A stretch of DNA of 64,000 nucleotides from CAYVBJ01 sp964449075 (GCA_964449075.1 CAYVBJ010000001.1:1-64000); one strand, 5' to 3'. Shown: positions 35,263 to 44,137, counted from the first letter of the stretch. Notes: a model not told the origin generated them from the letters alone. Numbers and translations: made by a program.

Positions 35263-36603
35263 TTAAAATAACATCCCTGCTATTGTTGCCGTCATCAAGT
35301 TGGCCATGGTTCCGGCAAAAACTGCAAGTATTCCAAACTTTGCCAATTCTGATTTTCTGTTTGGTGCGAGTCCGCCAATACCACCAATTTGTATAGCAAT
35401 TGAGGAAAAATTAGCAAAGCCGCACAATGCAAATGTTGCCATGGTAATTGTTTTTGGTGTTAACATATCTCCGGACACCATATCTGCAAGCTGCAGATAT
35501 GCCACAAACTCGTTAAGAACTACTTTTGTTCCCAGGAGCGACCCCAGGTTAACAGCGTCTGCCCAGGGAACGCCAATAATAAATGCAATGGGAGCCAGTG
35601 TCCATCCAAGTATAGTTTCAATCCTCAATTCAGAATCCGGTAAAAGTAAATTGATCCCGGTAATATCTCCGAAGTACGCCAAAAAATAATTTCCCATTGC
35701 AAGAAGGGCAATAAATGCAAGCAGCATTGCACCAACATTTGCAGCAAGTTTTAGCCCGACAGCAGCTCCGCTGGCAGCTGCATCAATTCCATTTGCATCT
35801 GTTTTTTCTACAGATATATCAATTTTTTTCTCTTCTCCCATAGTTTCCGGTGTCTGGGTTTCGGGAAACAGAATTTTAGCTATCACAAGTGCAGCAGGAG
35901 CTGCCATTAAACTTGCACTTAATAACTGTTCGGCAAACATCTGGCGTCCTACATCCAGTTCTACGCCCTGTGCGAGTGAATAGGAATTACCCAGCATCTG
36001 CACGTAAGCAGCCATAACACCCCCGGCAATAGTTGCCATGCCACCTGTCATTACGGCAAGCAGTTCGGAAGGAGTCATATTTTTAATGTATGGCTTTACA
36101 ACAAGCGGTGCTTCTGTCTGGCCTACAAAAATATTAGAAACAACAGAAAGAGATTCTGCGCCGGAAGTTCCGAGTATTTTTTGCATACCAATTGCCATGT
36201 ATTTAACAACTCTTTGCAGAATTCCGTAGTGATATAAAATTGTAGTCAGTGATGCGAAAAATATGATTGTGGGAAGCACCTGAAAAGCAAAGAAGTGTCC
36301 GAGACTTCCTTCCATACCGGGACTTTTGGCAAGGTCTCCAAAGATAAATTCAGCACCGGCTGTTGTAAAATCTAAAACGATCACAAAGAAAGATGATATC
36401 CAGCTAAAAAAAGCTTTTGGCCAGCCAAGCGGGGCCCATGTCTCAGACAATTCGTTTCCTTTTAAAATTATTACAGCAAGAAAAAATTGTATACCCAAGC
36501 CGCTGCCAACAAGTTTCCAATTAATCGCCTTTCGATTTTTACTGAAACTGATGGCAATAAGTAAAAGGGCAGTCATCCCAATGATACCACGTAAAATATC
36601 CAT
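35263..36603 (-). CDS. nupC: Concentrative nucleoside transporter (CNT/NupC family)
   Basis: A 446-residue inner-membrane symporter that takes up nucleosides with Na+ or H+. It has many hydrophobic helices. CNT signatures are V-F-V-G-Q-T-E-A-P-L-V-V-K-P-Y (substrate and ion site) near residue 165, M-T-G-G-M-A-T-I-A-G-G-V-M-A-A-Y, L-N-E-F-V-A-Y-L near 365, and C-G-F-A-N-F-S-S-I-A-I-Q-I-G-G near 395. A charged roughly 25-residue hydrophilic loop (about 250-280) is longer than in E. coli NupC. Its start overlaps the tdk stop by one base (TAATG), so uptake and phosphorylation of thymidine are translationally coupled. Confidence 0.94.
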   Translation of the reverse strand: MDILRGIIGMTALLLIAISFSKNRKAINWKLVGSGLGIQFFLAVIILKGNELSETWAPLGWPKAFFSWISSFFVIVLDFTTAGAEFIFGDLAKSPGMEGSLGHFFAFQVLPTIIFFASLTTILYHYGILQRVVKYMAIGMQKILGTSGAESLSVVSNIFVGQTEAPLVVKPYIKNMTPSELLAVMTGGMATIAGGVMAAYVQMLGNSYSLAQGVELDVGRQMFAEQLLSASLMAAPAALVIAKILFPETQTPETMGEEKKIDISVEKTDANGIDAAASGAAVGLKLAANVGAMLLAFIALLAMGNYFLAYFGDITGINLLLPDSELRIETILGWTLAPIAFIIGVPWADAVNLGSLLGTKVVLNEFVAYLQLADMVSGDMLTPKTITMATFALCGFANFSSIAIQIGGIGGLAPNRKSELAKFGILAVFAGTMANLMTATIAGMLF

Positions 36604-37250
36604 TAATTTTTTTCTTTAGGTTTTTCAGATGCAGAATCGCTGCTCATATCATCGGGTTTGTCGTAGTATCCCCGTTTTTTATCAGAAGGCGGCCGGAAGC
36701 AGTGCCTTGCCCTTGGTTCATAGGATTCGGTTTCGCCAACCAGAACCCTGTTGCTGCTCTCAACTATTCGCTGTGAAAAGTGTGCCATCATGCCGCTTTC
36801 AGAACAAATGGCGTGTAATTTTGTTACATACTCTGCAATTGCAAGAAGTTGTGGCATAGGTTCAAAAGGTTTGCCCAGGTAGTCCATATCAAGACCTGCT
36901 ATGATTACACGTTTACCGTCATTTGCAAGAGTATTGGCAACATCAACAATACGATTGTCGAAAAACTGAGCTTCATCAATGCAAACTACACGGGCATCTG
37001 AAGTCAGCAGTATAATCTGATCGGCTGTATCTACTTTTATGCCGGGAAGAGTTTGTTCATTATGTGACACAATCTCGTCTTCACTGTAGCGGTTATCAAC
37101 TACGGGTTTAACAATAACTACTTTTTGGTTGGCGATTTGTGCTCTTCTGGCACGGCGTATCAGCTCTTCGGTTTTGCCACTGAACATGCCGCCGCAAACA
37201 ACTTCGATCCACCCAACATGTTGAGGTACGAACCAGGGCTCGTTAATCAT
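36603..37250 (-). CDS. tdk: Thymidine kinase (type II)
   Basis: Phosphorylates thymidine (and deoxyuridine) to the monophosphate. The 215-residue protein has Walker A G-G-M-F-S-G-K-T at about residue 24, the Walker B-like V-C-I-D-E-A-Q-F-F and the I-I-A-G-L-D-M-D-Y-L-G lasso segment. The usual four-ligand zinc site is only half present: the first pair reads C-S-E-S and the second A-R-H-C, so one cysteine of each pair is replaced. The C-terminal 25 residues are polar and probably disordered. First gene of the seven-gene minus-strand run; 157 bases separate it from the next upstream gene. Confidence 0.92.
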   Translation of the reverse strand: MINEPWFVPQHVGWIEVVCGGMFSGKTEELIRRARRAQIANQKVVIVKPVVDNRYSEDEIVSHNEQTLPGIKVDTADQIILLTSDARVVCIDEAQFFDNRIVDVANTLANDGKRVIIAGLDMDYLGKPFEPMPQLLAIAEYVTKLHAICSESGMMAHFSQRIVESSNRVLVGETESYEPRARHCFRPPSDKKRGYYDKPDDMSSDSASEKPKEKN

Positions 37251-37407
37251 AAACGGTTAACTGATCTCTTTAAAAATTTCCTAAGCGTTGAATATATACC
37301 TGATCTGTTAAAAGAAAAAATTTTTGAACGACTTTTGAACTTAGTGTATTGGGTAATTTCATACATATGCGATCTGCGTTTATTCTTTAGTATAAACAAT
37401 GTTCTGT

Positions 37408-37923
37408 TCATTGAATACCGGGCGTTTTATTATTCACAATTGCAGGTTCTAAAAATTGCTTTACCTTAAGGGCATTATTCTCTTCGAGCGGAATCGTGCG
37501 GCCATTGATTTCATTCAGATAAATCCATCCGCTGTCCTTTCGCTTGATTTGTAAACAACGGTCAGACCGGATCAAATCATTGTAAAAAGAGCGGTTTGGT
37601 AGCGGGGATATTTTAATATCTGAAATATCTGAAAAATTAAAAATTTCCTCTTCTATTTGGTGATTCTTCTGATAGTATTCAACTGTGAGGACGTGGTTTT
37701 CAACTGTAAACTTCATATTGATCTTGCCATCGCGCAGTTTAAATAAACTCAGCAGGAAAATGGCAAAAAATACAAAAGCAGCAAGTCGTAAATAACCTTC
37801 CAGTAACACGTTATCGAAATAGAGAAAAGCAATACCGCTCAATATTGCTGCAATACTACTGATACCTGTTATCAACGGCCAGTATTTGGAATATTTTTCA
37901 GAAATGGTTAGAGTTTTGCTCAT
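37408..37923 (-). CDS. Hypothetical two-helix membrane protein with PH-like C-domain
   Basis: A 171-residue protein of unknown function. Two hydrophobic helices lie at about 15-35 and 44-62, separated by a short loop, in the pattern of bacterial membrane PH-domain proteins. The C-terminal 110 residues are beta-rich with N-F-S-D-I-S-D-I-K-I-S and W-I-Y-L-N-E-I-N-G. The start overlaps the stop of the upstream D-threonine-aldolase-like gene as ATGA, implying coupled expression. The PH-like reading is an impression from pattern only, not a confirmed family. Confidence 0.6.
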   Translation of the reverse strand: MSKTLTISEKYSKYWPLITGISSIAAILSGIAFLYFDNVLLEGYLRLAAFVFFAIFLLSLFKLRDGKINMKFTVENHVLTVEYYQKNHQIEEEIFNFSDISDIKISPLPNRSFYNDLIRSDRCLQIKRKDSGWIYLNEINGRTIPLEENNALKVKQFLEPAIVNNKTPGIQ

Positions 37924-39053
37924 GAAAGAACTCTTTTTTCAATTGTTTTGCCGTTAAATGTTTGGTAGCTATTGAAAAGGTTTGCAGAGAGACAGGAGTG
38001 GACAGGAGAAATCAAAACCGTTTCACCTGCTGATCTGAAGTCCATTTTTTTAAAAGTTTCCGGGAACTGAACCGTACCGTGTTCCTGAGAGAGGCTTCGC
38101 AGATGAACGCGATCAGCTGCATCCAGCTCAGGAGCAGCAGAAAACCGGGACACAAGACCGTAGGAGGAGCTTCCATCTGCCTGAATGGAATCTTTTGATA
38201 AATGAACAGCACCTCCATGGATAATCAACTTCTTTCTCAATTGATTGTATTCTGCAACCGGACATGCAACAAAATAGGCAATATCATCCATTGAACAGCT
38301 GCCGATATAAAATTGCATGAGGTCATAAAAAACAAAATTGCCGGGTGAAATCTCATCTATGCCTTCAAATTTATCGACAACGCTGCAGGAAGGGGTATCA
38401 CCTAAAGAGCAAACAGCATTAGGATATTGATTTTTTAGTTTTTTTAGTGAATCGAGTGAAGGCTGAATTTCACGTTTAATTTCAGCATGGCTCCGCGCAT
38501 TATATGTTCGTCCGTCGTGTATGTAGAAACCATGAAATCTGCACTTAGAACTATTTTGAATTGTCTTTACAATCTGTTCAATTGCGGAAAGATTGTGAGC
38601 AGGTACGCCTGTTCGTCCATAGCCGGCGTCAATTTCAATATAAATTGAAACCGGCCGTAAGAGATTTTTATCGAGAAATGTGATTATCTCTTTTTGATTA
38701 GCAAATAAACGAAGATCACATGTTTCCGTTAAGGCGTTTACAGCACTCAATTGCCCCGGGAAAAACGGAAATGCAATTGTTATATCTTCCCAGCCACCGG
38801 CAGCGAAATAACCGGCCATCTCCGGTGAAGATACAGTTATTCCATCAATCTTATGGTCTTTAAACCAGTTACCAATTTCAATAGATTGGTGAGTCTTAAA
38901 ATGCGGACGAAATCTAAGATGCAAATTTTCGGCTTTTGAACTCATTCGTTCAATATTTTTTTTACAGCGCTTTTCGTCAACCATTGCTACAGGACGCGGA
39001 AGATTTTTAAACATAGGCTCTGATATATATCGTAATTTAATTTCAGAATCCAT
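37920..39053 (-). CDS. D-threonine aldolase / D-serine dehydratase-like PLP enzyme
   Basis: A 377-residue fold-type III (alanine-racemase-like) PLP enzyme of the DSD1/D-threonine-aldolase family, acting on D-hydroxyamino acids. The PLP lysine is in R-F-R-P-H-F-K-T-H-Q near residue 53. Other blocks are I-D-A-G-Y-G-R-T-G-V near 145, F-Y-I-H-D-G-R-T-Y, G-D-T-P-S-C-S and G-N-F-V-F-Y-D. The metal-binding H-x-C motif is present in S-P-V-H-S-C-L-S-A-N close to the end. The ATG at 39053 is preferred over an in-frame TTG at 39083. It is coupled to a small membrane protein downstream by an ATGA overlap. Aldolase versus dehydratase activity cannot be resolved here. Confidence 0.86.
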   Translation of the reverse strand: MDSEIKLRYISEPMFKNLPRPVAMVDEKRCKKNIERMSSKAENLHLRFRPHFKTHQSIEIGNWFKDHKIDGITVSSPEMAGYFAAGGWEDITIAFPFFPGQLSAVNALTETCDLRLFANQKEIITFLDKNLLRPVSIYIEIDAGYGRTGVPAHNLSAIEQIVKTIQNSSKCRFHGFYIHDGRTYNARSHAEIKREIQPSLDSLKKLKNQYPNAVCSLGDTPSCSVVDKFEGIDEISPGNFVFYDLMQFYIGSCSMDDIAYFVACPVAEYNQLRKKLIIHGGAVHLSKDSIQADGSSSYGLVSRFSAAPELDAADRVHLRSLSQEHGTVQFPETFKKMDFRSAGETVLISPVHSCLSANLFNSYQTFNGKTIEKRVLS

Positions 39054-39277
39054 TATACAGTTTTCATTTGTGGTATTAAACAATTTTCAAACTAAAATAT
39101 CGATACAATTTTTTTTAAATGATCTTAAACTCCATTTTGTTGTTATAATAACTTGAAAAAATCGCGCTAAACGTTAAATTTGAGTTTTAGGAATGATTTA
39201 TAATCTTATGATGGATGCAGATTTCTTCTGTTTGTGTCAGATCGATTAGATTAACTGAAATTTTAAAAGGAGAAAAT

Positions 39278-39580
39278 ATGTACAAAGATTTAGCTCATGC
39301 AATTGAAGACCTGAAAGAAAAGGGCATTGAAAATATTTTAAAAGAGGGAGATGAAGAGATCCTGAACGAATATCTTTCCAAGGTTGATGAAATGAAAATT
39401 CTTGATACCTTTTGTTTTGATGCCGGCACAAATCCTGGTGACGAATCAACTGTGTATGTAATAAAAACACCGGAGAATGAAAAAAAATACCTTGTTGCCA
39501 GTTACGGATCTTATGTCAGCCCTCTTAAAACAAAATTACTCTGTGCACTCCTGCCGCAAGAAAAAGAACAGAAAAATTAG
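39278..39580 (+). CDS. Hypothetical protein, 100 residues
   Basis: A small acidic cytoplasmic protein not recognised by family. The ATG at 39278 is chosen because AAAAGGAG stands seven bases before it; an upstream in-frame ATG at 39215 lacks such a site. The first 50 residues are helical and rich in E, K and D (Y-K-D-L-A-H-A-I-E-D-L-K-E-K-G). The rest looks like short strands (V-Y-V-I-K-T-P-E-N-E-K-K-Y-L-V-A-S-Y-G). The stop overlaps the convergent acid phosphatase gene by four bases. Nothing indicates function. Confidence 0.65.
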   Translation: MYKDLAHAIEDLKEKGIENILKEGDEEILNEYLSKVDEMKILDTFCFDAGTNPGDESTVYVIKTPENEKKYLVASYGSYVSPLKTKLLCALLPQEKEQKN

Positions 39581-40407
39581 TTAAGGGTTTCTAAATGATC
39601 TAACCAGCGATCTTTTTTCTCCTGTGCGGAGACAGATTCAAAGTTAACAAGAGCCTGTTCCCAGGAACCATAAACCGGGTTAGGTAAAACGTACCATTTA
39701 TACCCCCATTTATCTATGTGCTCCTGAATCATATTATCCCGTTCAGTTAATGTCTTGTTTTTGGCATATATAAAATCATTAAGATCATCACCAAACATCA
39801 TCAGTATACGATACCTGCCGGCAATCCATTTACGTCGTTCAGTTTTTGCACTTGTCCAGTCCCCGCGGGCACCGTTTGTTAACACAGTTCCAATATTGTC
39901 AGATAGCGGAAAACCCAGCTTTCGTAAATTTTCAATAGTCTCCTGTTCTGTTGAAAAATCCCTGTTAGTGACATAGAATACTTTAATTCCGAGAGAATCT
40001 GCCAGGGTGGTCAGAGTAAGGGCACCTTCAATAGCAGTTGCTTTTGTCTCTTTAACCCATTGATTCCAGGTACCGGATGAAAAAGAATCACCTTTCAGGA
40101 TAAGCCTGGCTTGGTAATAGGAGTTGTCCAGAACTGTTTCATCCACATCCAAAACAATCGCAGGAGGGAGGTTTTCGTAATTTTTCTCCTGTTCAAGAGA
40201 TGCGGTCCACTGTTTATCATCCAGTGCATACGGCAAAAAACGCTCTGCAGTATTGTAAGCCTGAATGGACAATGCCTTATATTCTGCTGCGTTTTGAACC
40301 CACAAAGTGGATAACATAGATGCATTGTCTGCTTTATGAGAAACAGTATCGGATTGAATTAAAAAACCAATGGCAATAAGGGGTATAGATAGATAGAAAT
40401 GTTTCAT
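39577..40407 (-). CDS. HAD-superfamily class B/C acid phosphatase, e(P4)-like 5'-nucleotidase
   Basis: A 276-residue exported phosphatase of the HAD IIIB group (lipoprotein e(P4)/acid phosphatase class B). Relatives hydrolyse nucleoside monophosphates such as NMN and AMP in the periplasm. Motif I is A-I-V-L-D-V-D-E-T-V-L-D-N near residue 85, motif II is the Y-V-T-N-R region near 147, and motif III/IV is M-M-F-G-D-D-L-N-D-F near 205, completing the DDDD signature. A short signal peptide (residues 1-18) lacks a clear lipobox cysteine, so it may be soluble rather than a lipoprotein. Divergent from the rimB-like gene. A link to the nucleoside salvage genes (apt, tdk, nupC) is plausible but indirect. 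Confidence 0.88.
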   Translation of the reverse strand: MKHFYLSIPLIAIGFLIQSDTVSHKADNASMLSTLWVQNAAEYKALSIQAYNTAERFLPYALDDKQWTASLEQEKNYENLPPAIVLDVDETVLDNSYYQARLILKGDSFSSGTWNQWVKETKATAIEGALTLTTLADSLGIKVFYVTNRDFSTEQETIENLRKLGFPLSDNIGTVLTNGARGDWTSAKTERRKWIAGRYRILMMFGDDLNDFIYAKNKTLTERDNMIQEHIDKWGYKWYVLPNPVYGSWEQALVNFESVSAQEKKDRWLDHLETLN

Positions 40408-40503
40408 TTTCAGTAAACTAATTCGGAATTATTATCAGTCAGCGTATAAAATAGTGAAAGCTTATCAATTGGAAAGAAATTTTATTGTTATCTTCTTTGC
40501 CTG

Positions 40504-40947
40504 ATGAAAAAAAGTAAAAAGTCATTTGCAAGCAAGATTATCGGAAGGCTTGAACATATAGATTTTCCGGTATGGAATATCTGTAATCTGGACGCCAAAA
40601 TAGATACCGGTGCATACACCTCCAGTCTTCATTGCCATCATGTCGAACAATTCCTGGAGAATAAAATTCATATGGTTAAATTTTATTTATTAGACCCGGA
40701 TCACCCCGAATACGAAAAAAGACTCTATTCATGTGCCGTTAATTCTGTACGAAAAGTAAAAAGCTCAAACGGAATTATTGAGGAACGGGTATCTGTAAAA
40801 ACCAAGATGAATTTGTATCATCGCACCTACACAATTGAATTAACTCTTGCTGACAGATCTAATATGAAATACCCGGTACTGATTGGCCGTAAATTTTTGC
40901 AAAACAAATTCATTGTAGACGTTTCAAAAAAATATTTAACTGATTAA
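40504..40947 (+). CDS. Retropepsin-like aspartic peptidase, RimB/RloA-type (PF05618 family)
   Basis: A 147-residue protein of the family once named ATP-dependent zinc protease, now viewed as a retropepsin-like aspartic protease. The signature A-K-I-D-T-G-A-Y-T-S-S-L-H-C at about residues 31-44 contains the single D-T-G. A second block Y-P-V-L-I-G-R-K-F-L near 120 forms the flap/psi region. In many bacteria this gene precedes a RimK ATP-grasp ligase, and the protein may trim poly-amino-acid tails. The same order is present here, nine bases before rimK. Full-length for the family. Divergent promoter region shared with the phosphatase gene. Confidence 0.87.
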   Translation: MKKSKKSFASKIIGRLEHIDFPVWNICNLDAKIDTGAYTSSLHCHHVEQFLENKIHMVKFYLLDPDHPEYEKRLYSCAVNSVRKVKSSNGIIEERVSVKTKMNLYHRTYTIELTLADRSNMKYPVLIGRKFLQNKFIVDVSKKYLTD

Positions 40948-40956
40948 TATATTTAT

Positions 40957-41892
40957 ATGCCTGACAACAATTTAAAAATATTAATATTATCCAGAAATAA
41001 AACACTTTACTCAACCGAACGCTTAATTGAAACAATTGAAGCTAGGGGCCACGAGGCGCTTGTGCTGGATCATTTGAAATGTGACATCGTAATAGAACAA
41101 GATAATCCGTGCATATATTTCCACGGAGAGAAGGTAGAAAATGTTGATGCTGTTATCCCGAGAATCGGCGCATCCGTCACATTTTATGGTGCGTCTGTTG
41201 TACGTCAATTTGAGATGATGAATGTATTTGCAGCTGTGGAATCTCAGGCTCTTGTGCGGTCCAGAGATAAGCTCAGAAGTCTTCAAATACTTGCGAGAGC
41301 CAATGTAGGACTTCCAAAAACTGTATTCACAAATTATTCAAAGGAAGTTAAAAAGATTATAGAGAGTGTAGGCGGAGCACCGCTAATCGTAAAATTGCTT
41401 GAAGGCACTCAGGGCTATGGCGTTGTGCTTGCACCTACCCGAAAAGCTGCTGAATCGATTATTGACGCATTTCACAGTATGAAAGCTCGTATTATTGTCC
41501 AGGAATTTATTGAAGAGGCAAAAGGAGCGGATATCAGGGCATTTATTGTAGATAATAAAGTAGTTGGTGCTATGAAAAGGCAGGGTAAAGAAGGTGAGTT
41601 CAGATCAAATCTTCACCAGGGTGGATCTGGTGAGATTATCAAACTTAGTAAAAATGAACGAGAGGTTGCTCTGCGCGCATCAAAAGCAATGGGGCTTTCA
41701 ATTGCCGGGGTAGATTTATTACAGTCAAAAAGAGGGCCGCTGGTACTTGAGGTAAACTCATCACCCGGCCTTGAAGGAATTGAAAAGTCAACCGGTAAAA
41801 ATATTGCTGCTGAAATTATCGACTATGTCGAAAAAAAGGTGATATCGCTTAGGCAGCGTAAAAGGCGAAAAAAAATCAACACAAATGCCTGA
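40957..41892 (+). CDS. rimK: RimK-family ATP-grasp ligase
   Basis: A 311-residue ATP-grasp ligase. In E. coli, RimK adds glutamates to the C-terminus of ribosomal protein S6, and relatives join other amino acids or peptides. The N-terminal preATP-grasp domain runs to about 95 (A-V-I-P-R-I-G-A-S-V-T-F-Y-G). The ATP-grasp core follows with K-L-L-E-G-T-Q-G-Y-G-V near 147, V-Q-E-F-I-E-E-A-K-G-A-D-I-R near 182, F-R-S-N-L-H-Q-G-G near 218 and the metal-binding L-E-V-N-S-S-P-G-L near 267. A basic R-Q-R-K-R-R-K-K tail closes it. It overlaps the following AstE/AspA-type gene by eight bases. The target in this organism is not visible. Confidence 0.92.
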   Translation: MPDNNLKILILSRNKTLYSTERLIETIEARGHEALVLDHLKCDIVIEQDNPCIYFHGEKVENVDAVIPRIGASVTFYGASVVRQFEMMNVFAAVESQALVRSRDKLRSLQILARANVGLPKTVFTNYSKEVKKIIESVGGAPLIVKLLEGTQGYGVVLAPTRKAAESIIDAFHSMKARIIVQEFIEEAKGADIRAFIVDNKVVGAMKRQGKEGEFRSNLHQGGSGEIIKLSKNEREVALRASKAMGLSIAGVDLLQSKRGPLVLEVNSSPGLEGIEKSTGKNIAAEIIDYVEKKVISLRQRKRRKKINTNA

Positions 41893-42832
41893 TATCATAA
41901 AAATAAACAGTACCAAAATTGGTTTGGGTGAAACGGTAAACCTAAATCTTAATATTGCCCGCCTGCCAACCCATACGATTATTGATCTGCCGGTCAAAAT
42001 AGTAAGAGCGGCCACAGACGGACCGGTTTTACTTTTAACCGGAGGCCTGCACGGTGATGAAATTAACGGCATCGAAATTATCAGGAGAATTCTTACTCAT
42101 AATTTTAATGTCCTTGAGAAAGGAACAATTATTGCTGTTCCGCTCGTGAATATTTACGGATTTATTCAGAATGTCCGCGGTGTGCCGGATGGCAAAGATA
42201 TAAACAGGAGCTTTCCGGGCAAAAAAACGGGTTCACTTGCAAATCTTGTAGCTTATACATTGATGGCAGAAATTATACCTCATATAGATATTGGTATAGA
42301 TTTTCATACCGGGGGAGCCAGCCGTGCAAACTACCCGCAGCTTAGATGTACGTTTGATATTGAGAAGAATATTGAACTTGCAAATGCCTTTTCACCACCT
42401 GTAATTTTGCATTCAACTTTAATTGAAAAATCTTTCCGTAAAGCAGCTTTCAAAAAGAAAAAGCATATACTTGTATATGAGACCGGAGAATCACTGAGAT
42501 TCGATGAATTTGGTATTGATCTTGGTGTAAAAGGCACCCTGCGACTAATGAAGCACCTTGACATGATAAAGAGTGCCCAGGAACCGGAATATGTAACAGA
42601 TGTATATGATAAAAGCAGCTGGCTCAGGGCCAAATATGCCGGCCTTTTTAAGCCGAAAATTAAACTGGGTGATATAGTAGAAAAGCGACAATTGCTTGGC
42701 TGGATTACTGACCCATTCGGTCAGGAGAATTTTAAAGTAATTTCAATCGGCAGGGGAAGGGTAATCGGATTGAATAATAACCCTATTATTCACAAAGGAG
42801 ATGCTCTGATTCACCTGGCAATTAATCAATAA
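41885..42832 (+). CDS. Succinylglutamate desuccinylase/aspartoacylase-family zinc hydrolase
   Basis: A 315-residue M14-like zinc amidohydrolase of the AstE/AspA superfamily. Zinc ligands are in G-L-H-G-D-E-I-N-G near residue 60 and D-F-H-T-G-G near 140. The general-base glutamate is likely the one in V-Y-E-T-G-E-S near 200. A C-terminal beta domain with a biotinyl-like K-P-K-I-K-L-G-D-I-V-E pattern follows. It is encoded in an eight-base overlap with rimK, so its substrate is probably the product of RimK, for instance a peptide or amide bond added by the ligase. That is inferred from context only. Confidence 0.88.
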   Translation: MPDIIKINSTKIGLGETVNLNLNIARLPTHTIIDLPVKIVRAATDGPVLLLTGGLHGDEINGIEIIRRILTHNFNVLEKGTIIAVPLVNIYGFIQNVRGVPDGKDINRSFPGKKTGSLANLVAYTLMAEIIPHIDIGIDFHTGGASRANYPQLRCTFDIEKNIELANAFSPPVILHSTLIEKSFRKAAFKKKKHILVYETGESLRFDEFGIDLGVKGTLRLMKHLDMIKSAQEPEYVTDVYDKSSWLRAKYAGLFKPKIKLGDIVEKRQLLGWITDPFGQENFKVISIGRGRVIGLNNNPIIHKGDALIHLAINQ

Positions 42833-42843
42833 AAACATTAAAC

Positions 42844-43179
42844 ATGACTCCTGAATTATTATTTTATCTTGTTACCAAAAGAAAATGGATGGAGAATAAT
42901 CAGAATGGAAGATTTAAACCGGATGATTTTAGTACAAACGGAATCATTCAGTTAATCTCTCCTGAGATTATAGAAACAGCTGCAAACTCTAATTTTACAG
43001 GCAGAAAAAAAGTTCTGTTACTGGTCATTGATACAAACAGAGTTTCCGGTAAAATTCGTAGAGGTGATGAAAGGGGGATATATATATTAGACGAACCATT
43101 AAACAGTGACGCTATTCTTGACAAAATTGAACTTAATCCTGATTCAAATGGACAATTTGAGATTGATATTGAGTTATAA
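42844..43179 (+). CDS. DUF952-family protein
   Basis: A 111-residue protein with the DUF952 outline: an N-terminal L-F-Y-L-V-T-K-R-K-W, then F-S-T-N-G-I-I-Q-L-I-S-P-E, V-L-L-L-V-I-D, and Y-I-L-D-E-P-L-N-S-D-A-I near the end. The usual F-I-H-C-S segment reads I-I-Q-L-I-S, so the histidine and cysteine often seen there are absent. It follows the AstE/AspA-type gene after 11 bases and is the fourth gene of the rimB-rimK operon. Biochemical role unknown. Confidence 0.72.
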   Translation: MTPELLFYLVTKRKWMENNQNGRFKPDDFSTNGIIQLISPEIIETAANSNFTGRKKVLLLVIDTNRVSGKIRRGDERGIYILDEPLNSDAILDKIELNPDSNGQFEIDIEL

Positions 43180-43436
43180 ACATTCATTTTAAAACTGTTC
43201 AGAAGGGTGCGGTTAAAATATTAATTTGACGGCAATATCATTTTAATTTGGTCAATTGAAAAGCAATAGACCATTTAGAAGTTTATATAAGACAGCATAC
43301 TCTTTTAAAGCTTATATAATACATACAAAAGACAAATTTATCTTATTTAAATGTTTACCTTTATCTTATAATGTGTTAAATTATAAATAAAGGAAGTCAT
43401 AAAAGTCTATTGATCCGCTAAAAAAAGGAGGGTGTT

Positions 43437-44129
43437 ATGAAATCTCCAATTCGGTATTTTCGCAATCAAAATCTTCTCAAAAAATACTATTTTGTGAACA
43501 TTGAGATTGGGTTAATCTTATCTTTGTTAATCTTTACCGTAGTTTTCAGAATCGATTTCTATCCGGAACAAGAAGAAATCGAATACAAAGTTACTGATGA
43601 AATTGTTCAGGTAGAAGAAATTGAACAAACGCGCCAGGAAACTGCACCACCACCGCCGCCAAGGCCGCCTGTACCTGTTGAAGTTCCCAATGATGAGATA
43701 TTAATGGATGAGCAAATCGATTTTGACACAGAGTTAAACTTCTCAGACAGGCTGGATGTACCTCCGCCGCCAGCTGCCAAAAAAGAGAAAAAAGAAGAGG
43801 AAGTTGAAGAAGAGATATTTGTAGTAGTTGAACAGATGCCGGAATTAATTGGCGGAATCTCTTCTGTAATGGAAAACCTGCAATATCCGGAAATGGCTCG
43901 TATGGCCGGAATTGAGGGACGAGTTATAGTTCAGTTTATTATAGATGAAAAAGGTAATGTTGTTGATCCCTTTGTGGTTAGAGGTATTGGGGGCGGATGT
44001 GATAAAGAAGCGGTCAGAGCAGTAAGGCAGGCTAAATTTTCGCCGGGTATACAGCGTGGCAGACCTGTTAAAGTTCGCTACAGTATTCCGGTTACATTTA
44101 ACCTGGCAAAATCTGAAAATAGCAAATGA
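43437..44129 (+). CDS. tonB: Energy transducer TonB (copy 1)
   Basis: Transmits proton-motive-force energy from ExbB-ExbD to outer-membrane receptors. The 230 residues have an excellent ribosome site (AAAGGAGGG) before the ATG. A cytoplasmic start is followed by one transmembrane helix at about 20-38 (I-G-L-I-L-S-L-L-I-F-T-V-V-F), a proline-rich periplasmic section with A-P-P-P-P-P-R-P-P-V-P-V, an acidic/basic spacer, and a C-terminal TonB domain at about 140-225 (E-M-A-R-M-A-G-I-E-G-R-V-I-V-Q-F, G-I-G-G-G-C-D-K-E-A). It is followed by a second copy, with a hairpin in the gap. No exbB/exbD or TonB-dependent receptor genes lie nearby. Confidence 0.93.
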   Translation: MKSPIRYFRNQNLLKKYYFVNIEIGLILSLLIFTVVFRIDFYPEQEEIEYKVTDEIVQVEEIEQTRQETAPPPPPRPPVPVEVPNDEILMDEQIDFDTELNFSDRLDVPPPPAAKKEKKEEEVEEEIFVVVEQMPELIGGISSVMENLQYPEMARMAGIEGRVIVQFIIDEKGNVVDPFVVRGIGGGCDKEAVRAVRQAKFSPGIQRGRPVKVRYSIPVTFNLAKSENSK

Positions 44130-44137
44130 CACCAAAC

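Noticed and set aside
40384..40398. Short GATA-type tandem repeat near the acid phosphatase start
   Set aside because: It encodes part of the signal peptide (S-I-P-L) and has only about three units.
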